Positions 47,132-56,705 of a stretch of 64,000 bases of DNA are shown piece by piece (positions within the stretch are counted from its first letter, which is position 1; the number at the start of each line of letters is the position of its first letter). The stretch spans positions 62,001 through 126,000 of the forward strand of contig NZ_JAKGTI010000004.1 in NCBI RefSeq assembly GCF_021568695.1, written 5' to 3'. The notes beneath the pieces are model-generated. The model was given only the letters and a program-made list of their open reading frames with translations. It did not search any database and was not told where the DNA came from. Made by a program: the position numbers and the translations under genes. The stretch is from Maritalea mediterranea. Its GTDB lineage: Bacteria; Pseudomonadota; Alphaproteobacteria; Rhizobiales; Devosiaceae.

Positions 47132-48423
47132 TGAAAAATGACTTGATCATCAAAAATGCCCGCCTGGTTGATCCTGCGACTGACAAAGACCAGCAGGGCG
47201 CGGTCTGGATTAAAAACGGCAAGATCAAAGATGTCCACTGGGGCAATGCGCCCGAAGCTCCCGAGGGCACGCAAACCTATGACGCTGAGGGCCATGTGAT
47301 CGCGCCGGGCCTGATTGATACCCGCGTCTCCACCGGCGAACCAGGCCATGAATATCGCGAAACGTTGGAAAGTGCGTCGAATGCAGCCGCGGCGGGCGGG
47401 GTGACATCGTTTCTGTTGATGCCTGACACCACGCCTGTGATTGATGATGGCGCCCTGGTGGATTATGTGGTGCGCCGCGCGTCAGCCACATCCAAAGTGA
47501 AAATCTGGCCGTCTGCCGCCATCTCCAAGGGGCTGGAGGGCAAGGACCTCACCGAATTTGGCCTGCTTAAGGCCGCAGGTGCGCGCGCCTTTACCGATGG
47601 CAACAGCTCCATCCAAAGCACCTCGATGCTGAAAAACGCCTTCACCTATGCCAAGAATTTCGACATGCCGATCCTGCACCATGTGGGCGACAGCGAGTTG
47701 ATCGGCGATGGGGTGATGAATGCGGGCATTCTGGCCACCGGCCTTGGCCTGAAAGGCATCCCCCACGAGGCGGAAACCATTCCCCTCGCCCGCGACCTGC
47801 AATTGGCCGATATGACGGGCGTGCGCTACCACGCCGCTCAGATTTCCTGTGCCAAGTCAGCTGAGCTGGTCCAACAGGCCAAGCAGCGCAATGATCAGGT
47901 GAGCGCCGGTCTGTCGATCAATAATCTGTGCTTGAATGAAAATGACATTGGCTCCTATCGCTCCTACTTTAAGTTGAACCCGCCCCTGCGGTCTGAGGAT
48001 GAGCGTATGGCGATGGTTGAAGCATTGCGTGACGGCACCATCGATATTCTGCATTCGGCCCATGACCCGCAGGACACTGAAGGCAAGCGTCGCCCCTTCG
48101 CTGAAGCCACTGATGGCGCTATAGGGCTGGAAACATTTTTGGCGGCGTCATTGCGCCTGGTGCATGAAGAACAAATCAGCCTTGTGCGGCTGCTGGCCAC
48201 CATGACCATCAATCCCGCAAAGCTGCTGGGACTAGAGGCGGGCCGTTTAGCCAAAGGCGCCCCCGCTGACCTGATTGAGATCGATTTGAATTATCCTTGG
48301 GTGGTCGCCGAAAAGGATTTGAAATCAAAGTCACAAAACACAACCTTTGAACATGCGCGCCTGTTCGGTAAAGTGATGACCACATGGGTGAACGGCGATA
48401 CCGTGTTTCGCCAGAGCGCCTGA
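47131..48423 (+). CDS. Dihydroorotase-like PyrC', probably catalytically inactive
   Basis: 430 residues with the amidohydrolase TIM-barrel framework (HVIAPGLIDTRVSTGEPGHE, ETLESASNAAAAGGVTSFLL, MPDTTPVIDDG, KPFA-like GKRRPFAEATDGAIGLETFL). The usual metal motif DxHxH is here DTRVSTGEPG, so both histidines are missing. The late SDHAPH region reads LHSAHDPQD, so its Asp is displaced. Such proteins pair with PyrB in many proteobacteria as non-catalytic subunits (PyrC', PyrX). The one-base overlap with pyrB fits a fixed complex. A functional dihydroorotase should lie elsewhere in the genome. Confidence 0.88.
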   Translation: MKNDLIIKNARLVDPATDKDQQGAVWIKNGKIKDVHWGNAPEAPEGTQTYDAEGHVIAPGLIDTRVSTGEPGHEYRETLESASNAAAAGGVTSFLLMPDTTPVIDDGALVDYVVRRASATSKVKIWPSAAISKGLEGKDLTEFGLLKAAGARAFTDGNSSIQSTSMLKNAFTYAKNFDMPILHHVGDSELIGDGVMNAGILATGLGLKGIPHEAETIPLARDLQLADMTGVRYHAAQISCAKSAELVQQAKQRNDQVSAGLSINNLCLNENDIGSYRSYFKLNPPLRSEDERMAMVEALRDGTIDILHSAHDPQDTEGKRRPFAEATDGAIGLETFLAASLRLVHEEQISLVRLLATMTINPAKLLGLEAGRLAKGAPADLIEIDLNYPWVVAEKDLKSKSQNTTFEHARLFGKVMTTWVNGDTVFRQSA

Positions 48424-48444
48424 TCAAATGTTGCGGAGACCAAA

Positions 48445-49056
48445 ATGGATTATGTGAATTTGCTAATCGCTGCTTTGGGCGGCTATCTGCTCGGCGCCGT
48501 GCCTTTCGGGCTTGTGCTGACCAAGATAGCCGGTCTCGGTGATATCCGCGATATCGGCTCAGGCAATATCGGGGCCACTAATGTGTTGCGCACAGGGCGC
48601 AAGGATTTGGCACTACTCACGCTGTTGGGCGATGCAGGCAAAGGCGGGATCGCCGTGTTGCTGGCGCGCTATTCTCTCGGCGAGCAAGCAGCCCTGATCG
48701 CGGGTGTCGCGGCGTTTGCCGGCCATGTGTGGCCCATCTGGCTCGGCTTTAAAGGCGGCAAAGGCGTGGCGACCTATATCGGCACCCTGCTCGCACTTAA
48801 CTGGATCGTGTGCCTATTGTTCTGCGCCACCTGGTTGATCGTGGCGGTTCTGCGCCGCTACTCCTCATTGGCCGCGCTCAGCGCGGCGGCCGTGGCCCCG
48901 GTTTTCGCCTATATCTGGTCAGGCGTTGCCTTAAGCGCTGCATGTGCCATACTCTCGCTTATTCTTTATTACCGACACAAAGACAATATTTTAAGATTAC
49001 TCGATGGCACAGAAACCAAAATTGGCGGCGACAAGACCGTCAAAAGCGAAGGCTAA
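48445..49056 (+). CDS. plsY: Glycerol-3-phosphate acyltransferase (acyl phosphate type)
   Basis: 203 residues with five or more membrane helices. PlsY motifs: LLGAVPFGLVLTKIAGLGDI, then GSGNIGATNVLRTGRK (motif 1), GHVWPIWLGFKGGKGVATYI (motif 2), and the C-terminal LILYYRHKDNILRLLDGTET. It transfers an acyl group from acyl phosphate to glycerol-3-phosphate, starting phospholipid synthesis. GGAGA precedes the ATG. Confidence 0.95.
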   Translation: MDYVNLLIAALGGYLLGAVPFGLVLTKIAGLGDIRDIGSGNIGATNVLRTGRKDLALLTLLGDAGKGGIAVLLARYSLGEQAALIAGVAAFAGHVWPIWLGFKGGKGVATYIGTLLALNWIVCLLFCATWLIVAVLRRYSSLAALSAAAVAPVFAYIWSGVALSAACAILSLILYYRHKDNILRLLDGTETKIGGDKTVKSEG

Positions 49057-49068
49057 CCGCCCCTACGG

Positions 49069-50202
49069 GTGCGGCTGATGGACGGCACCGCCACCTCAGC
49101 CACCAACGACCAGCAATTATTTGATTGGCTGCGACTGATCCGGTCTGACAATGTGGGTCCGGCCATGTTCAAACGCCTGATCAATCGCTTTGGCTCCGCC
49201 AGCAATGCGCTGGATGCCCTGCCCGACCTGATCAAAAACTCGAGCGCCAAACGCGCCATTCGGCTGGCCCCGAAAGATAAGATTGAAGCTGAAATCGAAC
49301 AGACTGATCGCTTTGGCGCACGCTTTATCACGCTGATCGATCCACCCTATCCCGACTATCTCAAGCAAATCGCCGATGCCCCGCCACTTCTGACCATGCT
49401 GGGCAATCCGGCCCTGTTTGCCCAACCCACCATCGGCATCGTGGGTGCGCGCAATTCCAGTGCCGCAGGCACTGCCATCACGCGACAATTGGCTCAGCAA
49501 TTGGGCGAAGCCGGCTATGTGATCGCCTCGGGCTTGGCCAAAGGCATTGATGCGGCCGCGCATCAGGCAGCTCTGCCCACCGGCACCATCGCCGTTTTTG
49601 CTGGCGGCATTGACCATATTTATCCCGACAGCAATATCGAACTGGCCCGCAATATCTTGCGCCACAAGGGCGTGTTGATGACTGAGCGCGCCTTCGGATC
49701 GGTGCCGCGGGCACAAGACTTTCCCCGCCGCAACCGCATTGTCTCGGGCCTCTCTTTGGGGATTGTGGTGATCGAGGCGGCGCTGCGGTCGGGTTCGTTG
49801 ATCACAGCCCGCATGGCCTTGGAGCAAAATCGCGATGTGATGGCCGTGCCCGGATTTCCGCTCGACCCGCGTGGTGAAGGCGGCAACAAGCTGATCCGCG
49901 ACGGCGCCACACTGGTGCGCCATGCCGATGATATTTTGGCCGAATTGCAGCAAAGTAAACCGCTCCAACAGCAAAATTTGCTGCAGGAAGACGATTTCGA
50001 CCAGAACTTTGTGCCCGATGCCTGCCCGCCCGATGCAACCGAAACAGTGCTCGCCGCGTTAAGCCCCACACCAACTCCAATAGATGAGATTGTGCGCCAT
50101 ACCGGTTTGCCGGTCGCCATGGTCTCAACAATATTGCTTGATCTGGAAATTGCTGGGCGCCTGGAAAGATCGGCGGGACAATTGGTGGCGTTGCGCCCTT
50201 AA
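49069..50202 (+). CDS. dprA: DNA-processing protein DprA
   Basis: 377 residues from GTG 49069, or 374 from ATG 49078; start undecided. It has an N-terminal SAM-like region (FDWLRLIRSDNVGPAMFKRL, NRFGSASNALDALPDL), the extended Rossmann DprA core (GIVGARNSSAAGTAITRQLA, VIASGLAKGIDAAAHQAALP, FPRRNRIVSGLSLGIVVIEA, ALRSGSLITARMALEQNRDV), and a C-terminal winged helix (LSPTPTPIDEIVRHTGLPVA). It loads RecA onto incoming single-stranded DNA in transformation. Its presence alone does not prove competence. Confidence 0.95.
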   Translation: MRLMDGTATSATNDQQLFDWLRLIRSDNVGPAMFKRLINRFGSASNALDALPDLIKNSSAKRAIRLAPKDKIEAEIEQTDRFGARFITLIDPPYPDYLKQIADAPPLLTMLGNPALFAQPTIGIVGARNSSAAGTAITRQLAQQLGEAGYVIASGLAKGIDAAAHQAALPTGTIAVFAGGIDHIYPDSNIELARNILRHKGVLMTERAFGSVPRAQDFPRRNRIVSGLSLGIVVIEAALRSGSLITARMALEQNRDVMAVPGFPLDPRGEGGNKLIRDGATLVRHADDILAELQQSKPLQQQNLLQEDDFDQNFVPDACPPDATETVLAALSPTPTPIDEIVRHTGLPVAMVSTILLDLEIAGRLERSAGQLVALRP

Positions 50203-50329
50203 AAACTGATCCAAAGCGCCCAATATTGCGAATAAACAGCGCGGCCCTTTTTGTTTGGTCATTGACAATTGACGCAAAGCAAGACCATGTTGCCGCCGAT
50301 TTGACGTTAGGATCTTAAGGACCGATTGA

Positions 50330-52873
50330 ATGAAGCTGGTGATTGTCGAAAGCCCTGCGAAAGCAAAGACTATTAATAAATATTTGGGCAAAGACTATGA
50401 GGTTTTGGCCTCTTTCGGCCATGTGCGCGACCTGCCATCTAAAGATGGGTCTGTGGATCCGGACGATGATTTCGCCATGAAATGGGAAACCGATGCCGCG
50501 TCCAAAAAACGTCTCACCGAAATCACCAAGGCCACTAAGGCTGCCGACGAACTGATTCTGGCGACTGACCCCGATCGCGAAGGGGAAGCCATTTCCTGGC
50601 ACGTACTGGAAGTGCTCAAACAGAAAAAAGCGCTGAAAGACACTAAGGTCAGCCGCGTGGTGTTCAACGCCATCACCAAAAAAGCAGTTCTGGAAGCGAT
50701 GGAACAGCCACGTGATCTGGATACGCCTCTGGTGGACGCCTATCTGGCCCGCCGTGCGCTCGATTATCTGGTGGGCTTTACCCTGTCGCCAGTGCTGTGG
50801 CGCAAACTGCCCGGTTCTCGTTCTGCTGGCCGCGTGCAATCTGTGGCGCTGCGCCTGGTTTGCGAACGCGAAGAAGAGATTGAAAAGTTCAAGCCGCAGG
50901 AATATTGGAGCATCACCAGCACGCTCAATCAGGGCGGTAAAGACTTTGAAACCCGTCTCTATGCCCTCAACGGTAAAAAGACGGACAAGCTGGACATTGC
51001 CACCGAAGAACAAGCGGCCTCTATCCGCGATGCTATCAAGGCGGGCAGCCTGACGGTCAAGTCCGTTGAGAAAAAGCCGACCAAGCGCAACCCTTATGCG
51101 CCCTTTACCACCTCGACCATGCAGCAGGATGCCTCCAGCCGCTTGGGGTTTGCCCCATCACGCACCATGCAAGTGGCACAACGGCTCTATGAAGCCGGCT
51201 TGATCACCTATATGCGGACAGATGGGGTGCAAATCGCCCCCGAAGCGATCAACGCCACCCGCGCGCAAATCGAAAAAGACTTTGGCAGCAACTATTTGCC
51301 GGAAAAGCCGCGCCTCTATCAGTCTAAGGCGAAAAACGCCCAAGAGGCACACGAAGCGATCCGCCCGACAGATTTGTCGCGTACCCCGAAGGATGCCAAA
51401 AATCTGGAAGCTGATCAGGCCAAGCTTTATGATCTGGTGTGGAAACGCACCATGGCCAGCCAGATGCGCGCCGCTGAAATGGAACGCACCGCCGCCGATA
51501 TCGAGTTGAATGGCGCGAAAGACCAGATCACCCTGCGGGCTGTTGGGTCCGTCACCACCTTCCCCGGCTTTATGTCGCTCTATGGTGTGTCGACCACAGA
51601 AAAAGACGATGAGAACAGCCGTGAACTGCCACCCTTGGCTGAAGGCGACAATCCGGCATTGAAAAAATGCGAAATTGAGCAGCATTTCACCCAGCCCCCG
51701 GCGCGCTTTACCGAAGCGAGCCTGATCAAGAAGATGGAAGAGCTGGGTATTGGCCGCCCCTCCACCTATGCCGCGACCTTGGCGGTGCTGCAAAACCGCG
51801 ACTATGTGCGGCTGGAAAAACGCACCCTGATTCCAGAAGATCGGGGTCGGCTGGTGACAGCCTTCCTGCAGAGCTTTTTTGAGCGTTATGTTGAATATAG
51901 CTTCACTGCCAATCTGGAGGAGCAGCTCGACGAAATCTCCGCCGGTGAAATCAATTATAAGACGGTACTCAATGATTTCTGGCGCGATTTTAATGCCCAT
52001 GTCACCGAGATCAAGGACCTGCGCGTTTCAGAAGTGCTGGATGCGCTCAACGCACTGCTGGGCGACCATATCTTCCCACCCAAGGAAGATGGCAGCGATC
52101 CGCGCAAATGTCCGGACTGTGATACCGGCCAACTCTCGCTCAAAGTCGGTCGCTACGGCGCCTTTATCGGCTGCTCCAACTATCCGGAATGCAACCATAC
52201 CCGCCAGCTGGGCGAAAGCGCTACCGGCGAAGCTAGCGGCGCTGACGGTACGGGCGTAATCGGACAGCATCCCGACTATGGTGTCGATATTGAGTTGAAA
52301 AAAGGTCGCTTCGGCCCATATCTGGAAATGGAACTGGATGGCGAAAAGAAACGTTCCGGCCTTCCGAAGGGCTGGTCGCCTGAAAGCATTGACTTGGAAA
52401 AAGCTGTCAAATTGATCTCGCTGCCGCGCGATGTGGGTGAACATCCTGAAACTGGCAAAATGATCACAGCTGGTCTCGGGCGTTATGGACCCTTCGTGCT
52501 GCATGATGGCACCTATGCCAATCTGTCGGACATTGAAGAAGTATTCGATGTCGGGTTAAACCGGGCGGTATCCGTGCTGGCGGAAAAGGCAGCCAAAGGC
52601 GGTCGTCGTGGCGCGGCACAGACCTTGAAAGAACTGGGTGACCACCCAGATGGTGGCGCAGTGACGGTGAAAGACGGGCGCTATGGCCCCTATGTCAATC
52701 ATGGCAAGATCAACGCCACCCTGCCCAAAGACACCGATCCGCAATCAGTGACCATGGAACAGGCGTTGGAGCTAATTACCGCCAAAGCTGCAAAAAGCCC
52801 GGCAAAGAAAAAGCGCAAAGCAACTGCAAAAAAGAAAGCACCAGCCAAGAAAAAGGCTGCAGCAAAATCATAA
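50330..52873 (+). CDS. topA: DNA topoisomerase I
   Basis: 847 residues. TOPRIM motifs: MKLVIVESPAKAKTINKYLG (Glu) and LATDPDREGEAISWHVLEVL (DxD). The catalytic tyrosine is in GLITYMRTDG at about residue 294. C-terminal zinc-ribbon repeats are seen as CPDCDTGQLSLKVGRYGAFI GCSNYPECNHTRQ, followed by further GRYGPFV/GRYGPYV repeats, and the protein ends in a Lys/Ala-rich tail (KKRKATAKKKAPAKKKAAAK). It relaxes negative supercoils. rnr follows after 9 bases. Confidence 0.97.
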   Translation: MKLVIVESPAKAKTINKYLGKDYEVLASFGHVRDLPSKDGSVDPDDDFAMKWETDAASKKRLTEITKATKAADELILATDPDREGEAISWHVLEVLKQKKALKDTKVSRVVFNAITKKAVLEAMEQPRDLDTPLVDAYLARRALDYLVGFTLSPVLWRKLPGSRSAGRVQSVALRLVCEREEEIEKFKPQEYWSITSTLNQGGKDFETRLYALNGKKTDKLDIATEEQAASIRDAIKAGSLTVKSVEKKPTKRNPYAPFTTSTMQQDASSRLGFAPSRTMQVAQRLYEAGLITYMRTDGVQIAPEAINATRAQIEKDFGSNYLPEKPRLYQSKAKNAQEAHEAIRPTDLSRTPKDAKNLEADQAKLYDLVWKRTMASQMRAAEMERTAADIELNGAKDQITLRAVGSVTTFPGFMSLYGVSTTEKDDENSRELPPLAEGDNPALKKCEIEQHFTQPPARFTEASLIKKMEELGIGRPSTYAATLAVLQNRDYVRLEKRTLIPEDRGRLVTAFLQSFFERYVEYSFTANLEEQLDEISAGEINYKTVLNDFWRDFNAHVTEIKDLRVSEVLDALNALLGDHIFPPKEDGSDPRKCPDCDTGQLSLKVGRYGAFIGCSNYPECNHTRQLGESATGEASGADGTGVIGQHPDYGVDIELKKGRFGPYLEMELDGEKKRSGLPKGWSPESIDLEKAVKLISLPRDVGEHPETGKMITAGLGRYGPFVLHDGTYANLSDIEEVFDVGLNRAVSVLAEKAAKGGRRGAAQTLKELGDHPDGGAVTVKDGRYGPYVNHGKINATLPKDTDPQSVTMEQALELITAKAAKSPAKKKRKATAKKKAPAKKKAAAKS

Positions 52874-52882
52874 AGGATAAAA

Positions 52883-55201
52883 ATGGCTCGGAAAGATAAA
52901 ACGTCACGCCTGAAACAATCTCCCGAGGCGCGGCAAAAACAAAATTTCCGCGCCAAACAGAACCGCGATGGCACCATGCCCACGCGCGAAGAGGTTGTGG
53001 ACTTTATTGTTCGCTATCCGAACAAAGCCAGCAAGCGCGACCTTGCCAAGGCCTTTGGCATTCGCGGCGATGATCGCATCGTCTTCAAAGCGCTCTTGAA
53101 AGAGATGGAAGAAGACGGGCTGCTGACGCGGGACAAAAAGAAATATCACCCAGTGGCGGAGCTGCCCTCGGTCACCGTGATCGAAATCCCATTGGATGCC
53201 GATCCTGACCATATGATCGGCTACCCCGCCAAATGGGATGGTGATCAAGAAAGTCGCCCGAAGGTCTTTATTGCGCAAGACAAGAAAAACAGAGCTGTGC
53301 CCGCACCGGGCGACCGGGTGTTGGCGCGGATCGACCGCGACGAAAACAAAGACCCGATCTATACCGCCCGCCCCATGAAGGTGCTGGATAAGCCGAAAAA
53401 GGCCTTGATCGGCATTGTTCGGAAAACAGACAAAGGCGCGCGCCTTGTGCCAGTGGATCGCAAGGGCAAGGAAATGCAAATCCATGCTGGCGATCTGGGC
53501 GACGCCAAAGAAGGCGATCTGGTTGAGGTTGAACAATTTGTTTCAGGCCGCCTGATGGTGCCGCGTGCTCGTGTGACGAGCATTATTGGCAACCCGAAAA
53601 GCGAAAAGGCGATCAGCCTGATCGCGCTGCACAATCACGACATCCCCTATCGCTTCCCCAAATCCGTGCTGGATGAAGCCGAAGCGCAGGAAGCTGCCGG
53701 TCTTGAAGGCCGCGAAGATTGGCGCCATATCCCGATCGTTACCATCGACCCGGCGGACGCCAAAGACCATGATGATGCGGTTTATGCCGAACCGGACGAC
53801 GACCCGAAGAATGAGGGCGGCTTCCTGATCTATATCGCCATCGCCGATGTCGCCAATTATGTGCGCCCGGAAACAGCCATGGACAAGGAAGCGCTGGTGC
53901 GCGGCAACTCGGTCTATTTCCCCGATCAGGTGGTCCCAATGCTGCCCGAGCGGATTTCCAACAATCTGTGCTCTTTGGTGGAAGGCGAGAACCGCGCCGC
54001 CATGGGCCTGATCATCAAGATCGACAAGGATGGTAAGAAGCTCGACCACAGCTTCCATCGGGTGCTTATGCGCTCCGCAGCAAAACTGAGCTACCAACAG
54101 GCGCAAACCGCCATTGATGGCCACCCCGATGAAAAGACCGAGCCGCTCCTCGAACCGATCCTCAAGCCACTCTTTGCGGCCTACGCAGCATTGGAGAAGG
54201 AACAAAAACAGCGCTCTCCGCTGGCACTAGACCTGCCGGAGCGGCGCATTCGTTTGAACGAAGACGGGTTTGTGGAAGATGTGTTCGTGCCCGAACGTCT
54301 GACCGCCCATCGCTTGATCGAAGAAATGATGATTCAGGCCAATGTGGCCGCAGCGGAAACGTTGGAATCGAAAAAGTCGCCCCTGCTCTATCGCGTGCAC
54401 GATGCGCCGTCGCATCAAAAGCTGATCGGGTTGCAGGAATCCCTGGCCAGCCTCAATATCAGCATGTCCGTTGGCGAGAATGTGAAGCCGATGCATTTCA
54501 ACAAAGTGCTGGCGCAGGCAGAGAACACTGAAAACCCGCATATGGTGAACGAGCTGGTGCTGCGGTCGCAGGCGCAAGCTGAATATACAAATGAAAATTT
54601 TGGGCACTTCGGCCTCAATTTGCGCCGCTACGCCCACTTCACCTCGCCGATTCGGCGCTATGCTGATTTGATTGTGCACCGCGCACTGATTGCCGCCCTC
54701 AATTTGGGCGATGATGGGCTAAAACCGGGCATGGAGAGCAAACTGGCCGGCATTGGCGAGCAAATCTCCATGACCGAACGCCGCGCCATGCTGGCCGAGC
54801 GTGACACCAGCGATCGCCTACTGGCCTACTTCCTGGCGGACCAACTTGGTGCCCGTTTTAACGGGCGCATTTCCGGCGTAATCGGGGCGGGACTATTTGT
54901 CCGATTGGATAAAACCGGCGCAGATGGTTTTATCCCTGCGTCAATGCTTGGTACAGACTATTTCGTTCATGATGAGTCGCAACAAGCACTGATAGGGGAA
55001 CGCACAGGAGAACGGTTCCGTATTGGCGATCAGGTTGAGGTCCAGCTTATGGAAGCTGAACCGTTGGCCGGGTCATTGCGCTTTGAAATGTTGTCAAAGG
55101 GCGAAAAAACCAAGCCAATCGGACGCAGCCGTCCCAAACGTTCCTTTGGGAAAAAATCCAAAGGATTTGCCCGTAAACGGGGCAAACGGAGTGCAAAATG
55201 A
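52883..55201 (+). CDS. rnr: Ribonuclease R
   Basis: 772 residues. It contains an N-terminal winged-helix segment (FIVRYPNKASKRDLAKAFGI), cold-shock-type domains, the RNB catalytic core with VTIDPADAKDHDDAVYAEPD (catalytic Asps), YFPDQVVPMLPERISNNLCS and RYAHFTSPIRRYADLIVHRA, an S1 domain (FNGRISGVIGAGLFVRLDKT, GADGFIPASMLGTDYF), and a basic tail (KRSFGKKSKGFARKRGKRSA). It degrades structured RNA 3' to 5'. It follows topA and overlaps the DUF983 gene by 4 bases. Confidence 0.97.
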   Translation: MARKDKTSRLKQSPEARQKQNFRAKQNRDGTMPTREEVVDFIVRYPNKASKRDLAKAFGIRGDDRIVFKALLKEMEEDGLLTRDKKKYHPVAELPSVTVIEIPLDADPDHMIGYPAKWDGDQESRPKVFIAQDKKNRAVPAPGDRVLARIDRDENKDPIYTARPMKVLDKPKKALIGIVRKTDKGARLVPVDRKGKEMQIHAGDLGDAKEGDLVEVEQFVSGRLMVPRARVTSIIGNPKSEKAISLIALHNHDIPYRFPKSVLDEAEAQEAAGLEGREDWRHIPIVTIDPADAKDHDDAVYAEPDDDPKNEGGFLIYIAIADVANYVRPETAMDKEALVRGNSVYFPDQVVPMLPERISNNLCSLVEGENRAAMGLIIKIDKDGKKLDHSFHRVLMRSAAKLSYQQAQTAIDGHPDEKTEPLLEPILKPLFAAYAALEKEQKQRSPLALDLPERRIRLNEDGFVEDVFVPERLTAHRLIEEMMIQANVAAAETLESKKSPLLYRVHDAPSHQKLIGLQESLASLNISMSVGENVKPMHFNKVLAQAENTENPHMVNELVLRSQAQAEYTNENFGHFGLNLRRYAHFTSPIRRYADLIVHRALIAALNLGDDGLKPGMESKLAGIGEQISMTERRAMLAERDTSDRLLAYFLADQLGARFNGRISGVIGAGLFVRLDKTGADGFIPASMLGTDYFVHDESQQALIGERTGERFRIGDQVEVQLMEAEPLAGSLRFEMLSKGEKTKPIGRSRPKRSFGKKSKGFARKRGKRSAK

Positions 55202-55614
55202 GTTTAGAGATGACCACCGCCGCCAAACCAAAACGCTCGATCTGGTCAGCGATGAAGAATGGCATGAAATGTAAATGCCCAAAATGCGGCGAAGGAAAAT
55301 TGTTTCGGTCCTACTTGAAGGTGAACGACACCTGCCCGACCTGCGGCGAAGCACTTTATCACCACCGGGCAGACGATGCCCCGCCCTATATCACCATGGC
55401 GATTGTCGGCCACATTATTGTGGGCGCCATTCTGCACATCGAAATGGCCTATGAGTGGGAGCCAATGCTCTATCTCTATATTTTCGTGCCCATGGCGCTC
55501 CTCTCGTCTCTTGCGATGCTGCCCTCGATTAAAGGCGCGGTGGTCGCCATTCAATGGGCCACCTATCTTCACGGTTTCGATCCTGAGCATACCGACGAGA
55601 CCGACGGCCGTTAG
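55198..55614 (+). CDS. DUF983 domain-containing membrane protein
   Basis: 138 residues. Two CPxCG knuckles (CKCPKCGEGKLFRSYLKVND and TCPTCGEALYHHRADDAPPY) precede two membrane helices (TMAIVGHIIVGAILHIEMAY; LYLYIFVPMALLSSLAMLPS). This matches DUF983, whose members are often near cytochrome oxidase genes, though none is here. Function unknown. The ATGA overlap with rnr indicates coupling. Confidence 0.92.
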   Translation: MSLEMTTAAKPKRSIWSAMKNGMKCKCPKCGEGKLFRSYLKVNDTCPTCGEALYHHRADDAPPYITMAIVGHIIVGAILHIEMAYEWEPMLYLYIFVPMALLSSLAMLPSIKGAVVAIQWATYLHGFDPEHTDETDGR

Positions 55615-55641
55615 ATCCCAAAGTCACTTTCGCTCAGCTTC

Positions 55642-55666
55642 CCAGCGCTCAGCTTTTGAGCGCTGG
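55642..55666. other. Strong hairpin downstream of the DUF983 gene
   Basis: A 10-bp perfect stem (CCAGCGCTCA / TGAGCGCTGG) with loop GCTTT lies 28 bases after the DUF983 stop. It has no T-run on either side, so it may be an mRNA 3'-end stabiliser or a Rho-dependent pause rather than a classic terminator. Confidence 0.4.
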
Positions 55667-55837
55667 TGTGGATTTGGGCAACGATCGAAACAATGCAAGC
55701 CGCAAACCTGGCTTGGTGCACGCGCTGATGCCCATTTGCAAGCACGTAGCGAATTGCTATGTTCGATCAGTCAAACGATTTAGTGGGGCAAATGCGGTTC
55801 GGAAAATCGATCCGATGGGCCCAATGGATAGCATCAC

Positions 55838-56362
55838 GTGATTGAAAGCTTAAATCTCCGACCGCCAGCATTTGCAGACGCGCCTCAAATCATGCGCATA
55901 CACCAAATGGGTTTGGAAACCGGACACGCCTCTTTTCGTGATAGCCCCATCGCCTGGCCCGAATTTGAACGAAATTACCTTGCCGGCCGCGGCGTGGCCC
56001 GCGTCATTTGCAACCAAAACACCGTGCTGGGCTGGGCAACAGTGATTCCCAGCTCACCTCGCGCTGTTTATGCAGGTGTGGGCGAGATATCGATCTATCT
56101 CGACCTGGAGATGCGTGGACAAGGCATCGGCTCCCGATTGATGCACGATATTGTGGCAACGTCAGAAGATCAGGGCTATTGGACCATGTTCGCCCATATC
56201 TTCCCAGAAAATGCGGCCAGCATTGCTCTGCATCAAAAGGCAGGCTTTGACACGATTGGCCGACGCAGGGCAATCGGCAAGATGAATTACGGCCCCATGG
56301 CTGGCAAGTGGCGTGATGTGCTGTTGATGGAACGCCGCAGTACCGTTGTGGGGTTGGACTAG
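55838..56362 (+). CDS. GNAT family N-acetyltransferase (phosphinothricin acetyltransferase-like)
   Basis: 174 residues with a GTG start. PAT/Pat-like signatures: PPAFADAPQIMRIHQMGLET, RVICNQNTVLGWATVIPSSP, GVGEISIYLDLEMRGQGIGS (motif A) and WTMFAHIFPENAASIALHQK, then AGFDTIGRRRAIGKMNYG. Such proteins often acetylate methionine sulfone or sulfoximine; a resistance role is not implied. It lies alone between the DUF983 and rpmG genes. Confidence 0.9.
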   Translation: MIESLNLRPPAFADAPQIMRIHQMGLETGHASFRDSPIAWPEFERNYLAGRGVARVICNQNTVLGWATVIPSSPRAVYAGVGEISIYLDLEMRGQGIGSRLMHDIVATSEDQGYWTMFAHIFPENAASIALHQKAGFDTIGRRRAIGKMNYGPMAGKWRDVLLMERRSTVVGLD

Positions 56363-56392
56363 CGTTCAAATACAATTATTTCTGCTTTGAAC

Positions 56393-56420
56393 TTGACATT
56401 TGGTTGGAAATGCATAGGTT
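56393..56420 (+). promoter_or_regulatory. Predicted sigma-70 promoter for rpmG
   Basis: TTGACA (56393-56398) and TAGGTT (56415-56420) are 16 bases apart, 67 bases before the rpmG start codon. The -35 is a perfect consensus; the -10 is partial. Confidence 0.55.
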
Positions 56421-56486
56421 GCGCCCAACGGAATGATGACAGATCGCCGCGCATGATTGCGTGGCCTTTTATTTGGGAATGTAGGC

Positions 56487-56654
56487 ATGGCCAAGTCCAA
56501 CACTGTAAAAATCAAGCTGGTTTCAACAGCTGACACAGGTTACTTTTACGTGACCAAAAAGAATTCACGCACAATGACCGAGAAATTGACTTTGAAAAAG
56601 TACGATCCGGTTGCGCGTAAGCACGTTGAATTTAAGGAATCTAAAATCAAGTAA
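56487..56654 (+). CDS. rpmG: 50S ribosomal protein L33
   Basis: 55 residues: [20 protein letters not shown], then [20 protein letters not shown] and [15 protein letters not shown]. It lacks the CxxC pairs of the zinc-binding form. It is part of the large subunit near the E site. The start is set by the family N-terminus; a frame from 56457 is longer but not family-like. A terminator follows. Confidence 0.97.
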   Translation: MAKSNTVKIKLVSTADTGYFYVTKKNSRTMTEKLTLKKYDPVARKHVEFKESKIK

Positions 56655-56676
56655 CTTGATTTGATTTCGACAAAAA

Positions 56677-56705
56677 AACCCCGCCTGAGAAGGCGGGGTT
56701 TTTTG
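56677..56705 (+). terminator. Rho-independent terminator after rpmG
   Basis: A 10-bp perfect stem (AACCCCGCCT / AGGCGGGGTT) with a GAGA tetraloop is followed by TTTTTTG. It begins 23 bases after the rpmG stop. Confidence 0.9.
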
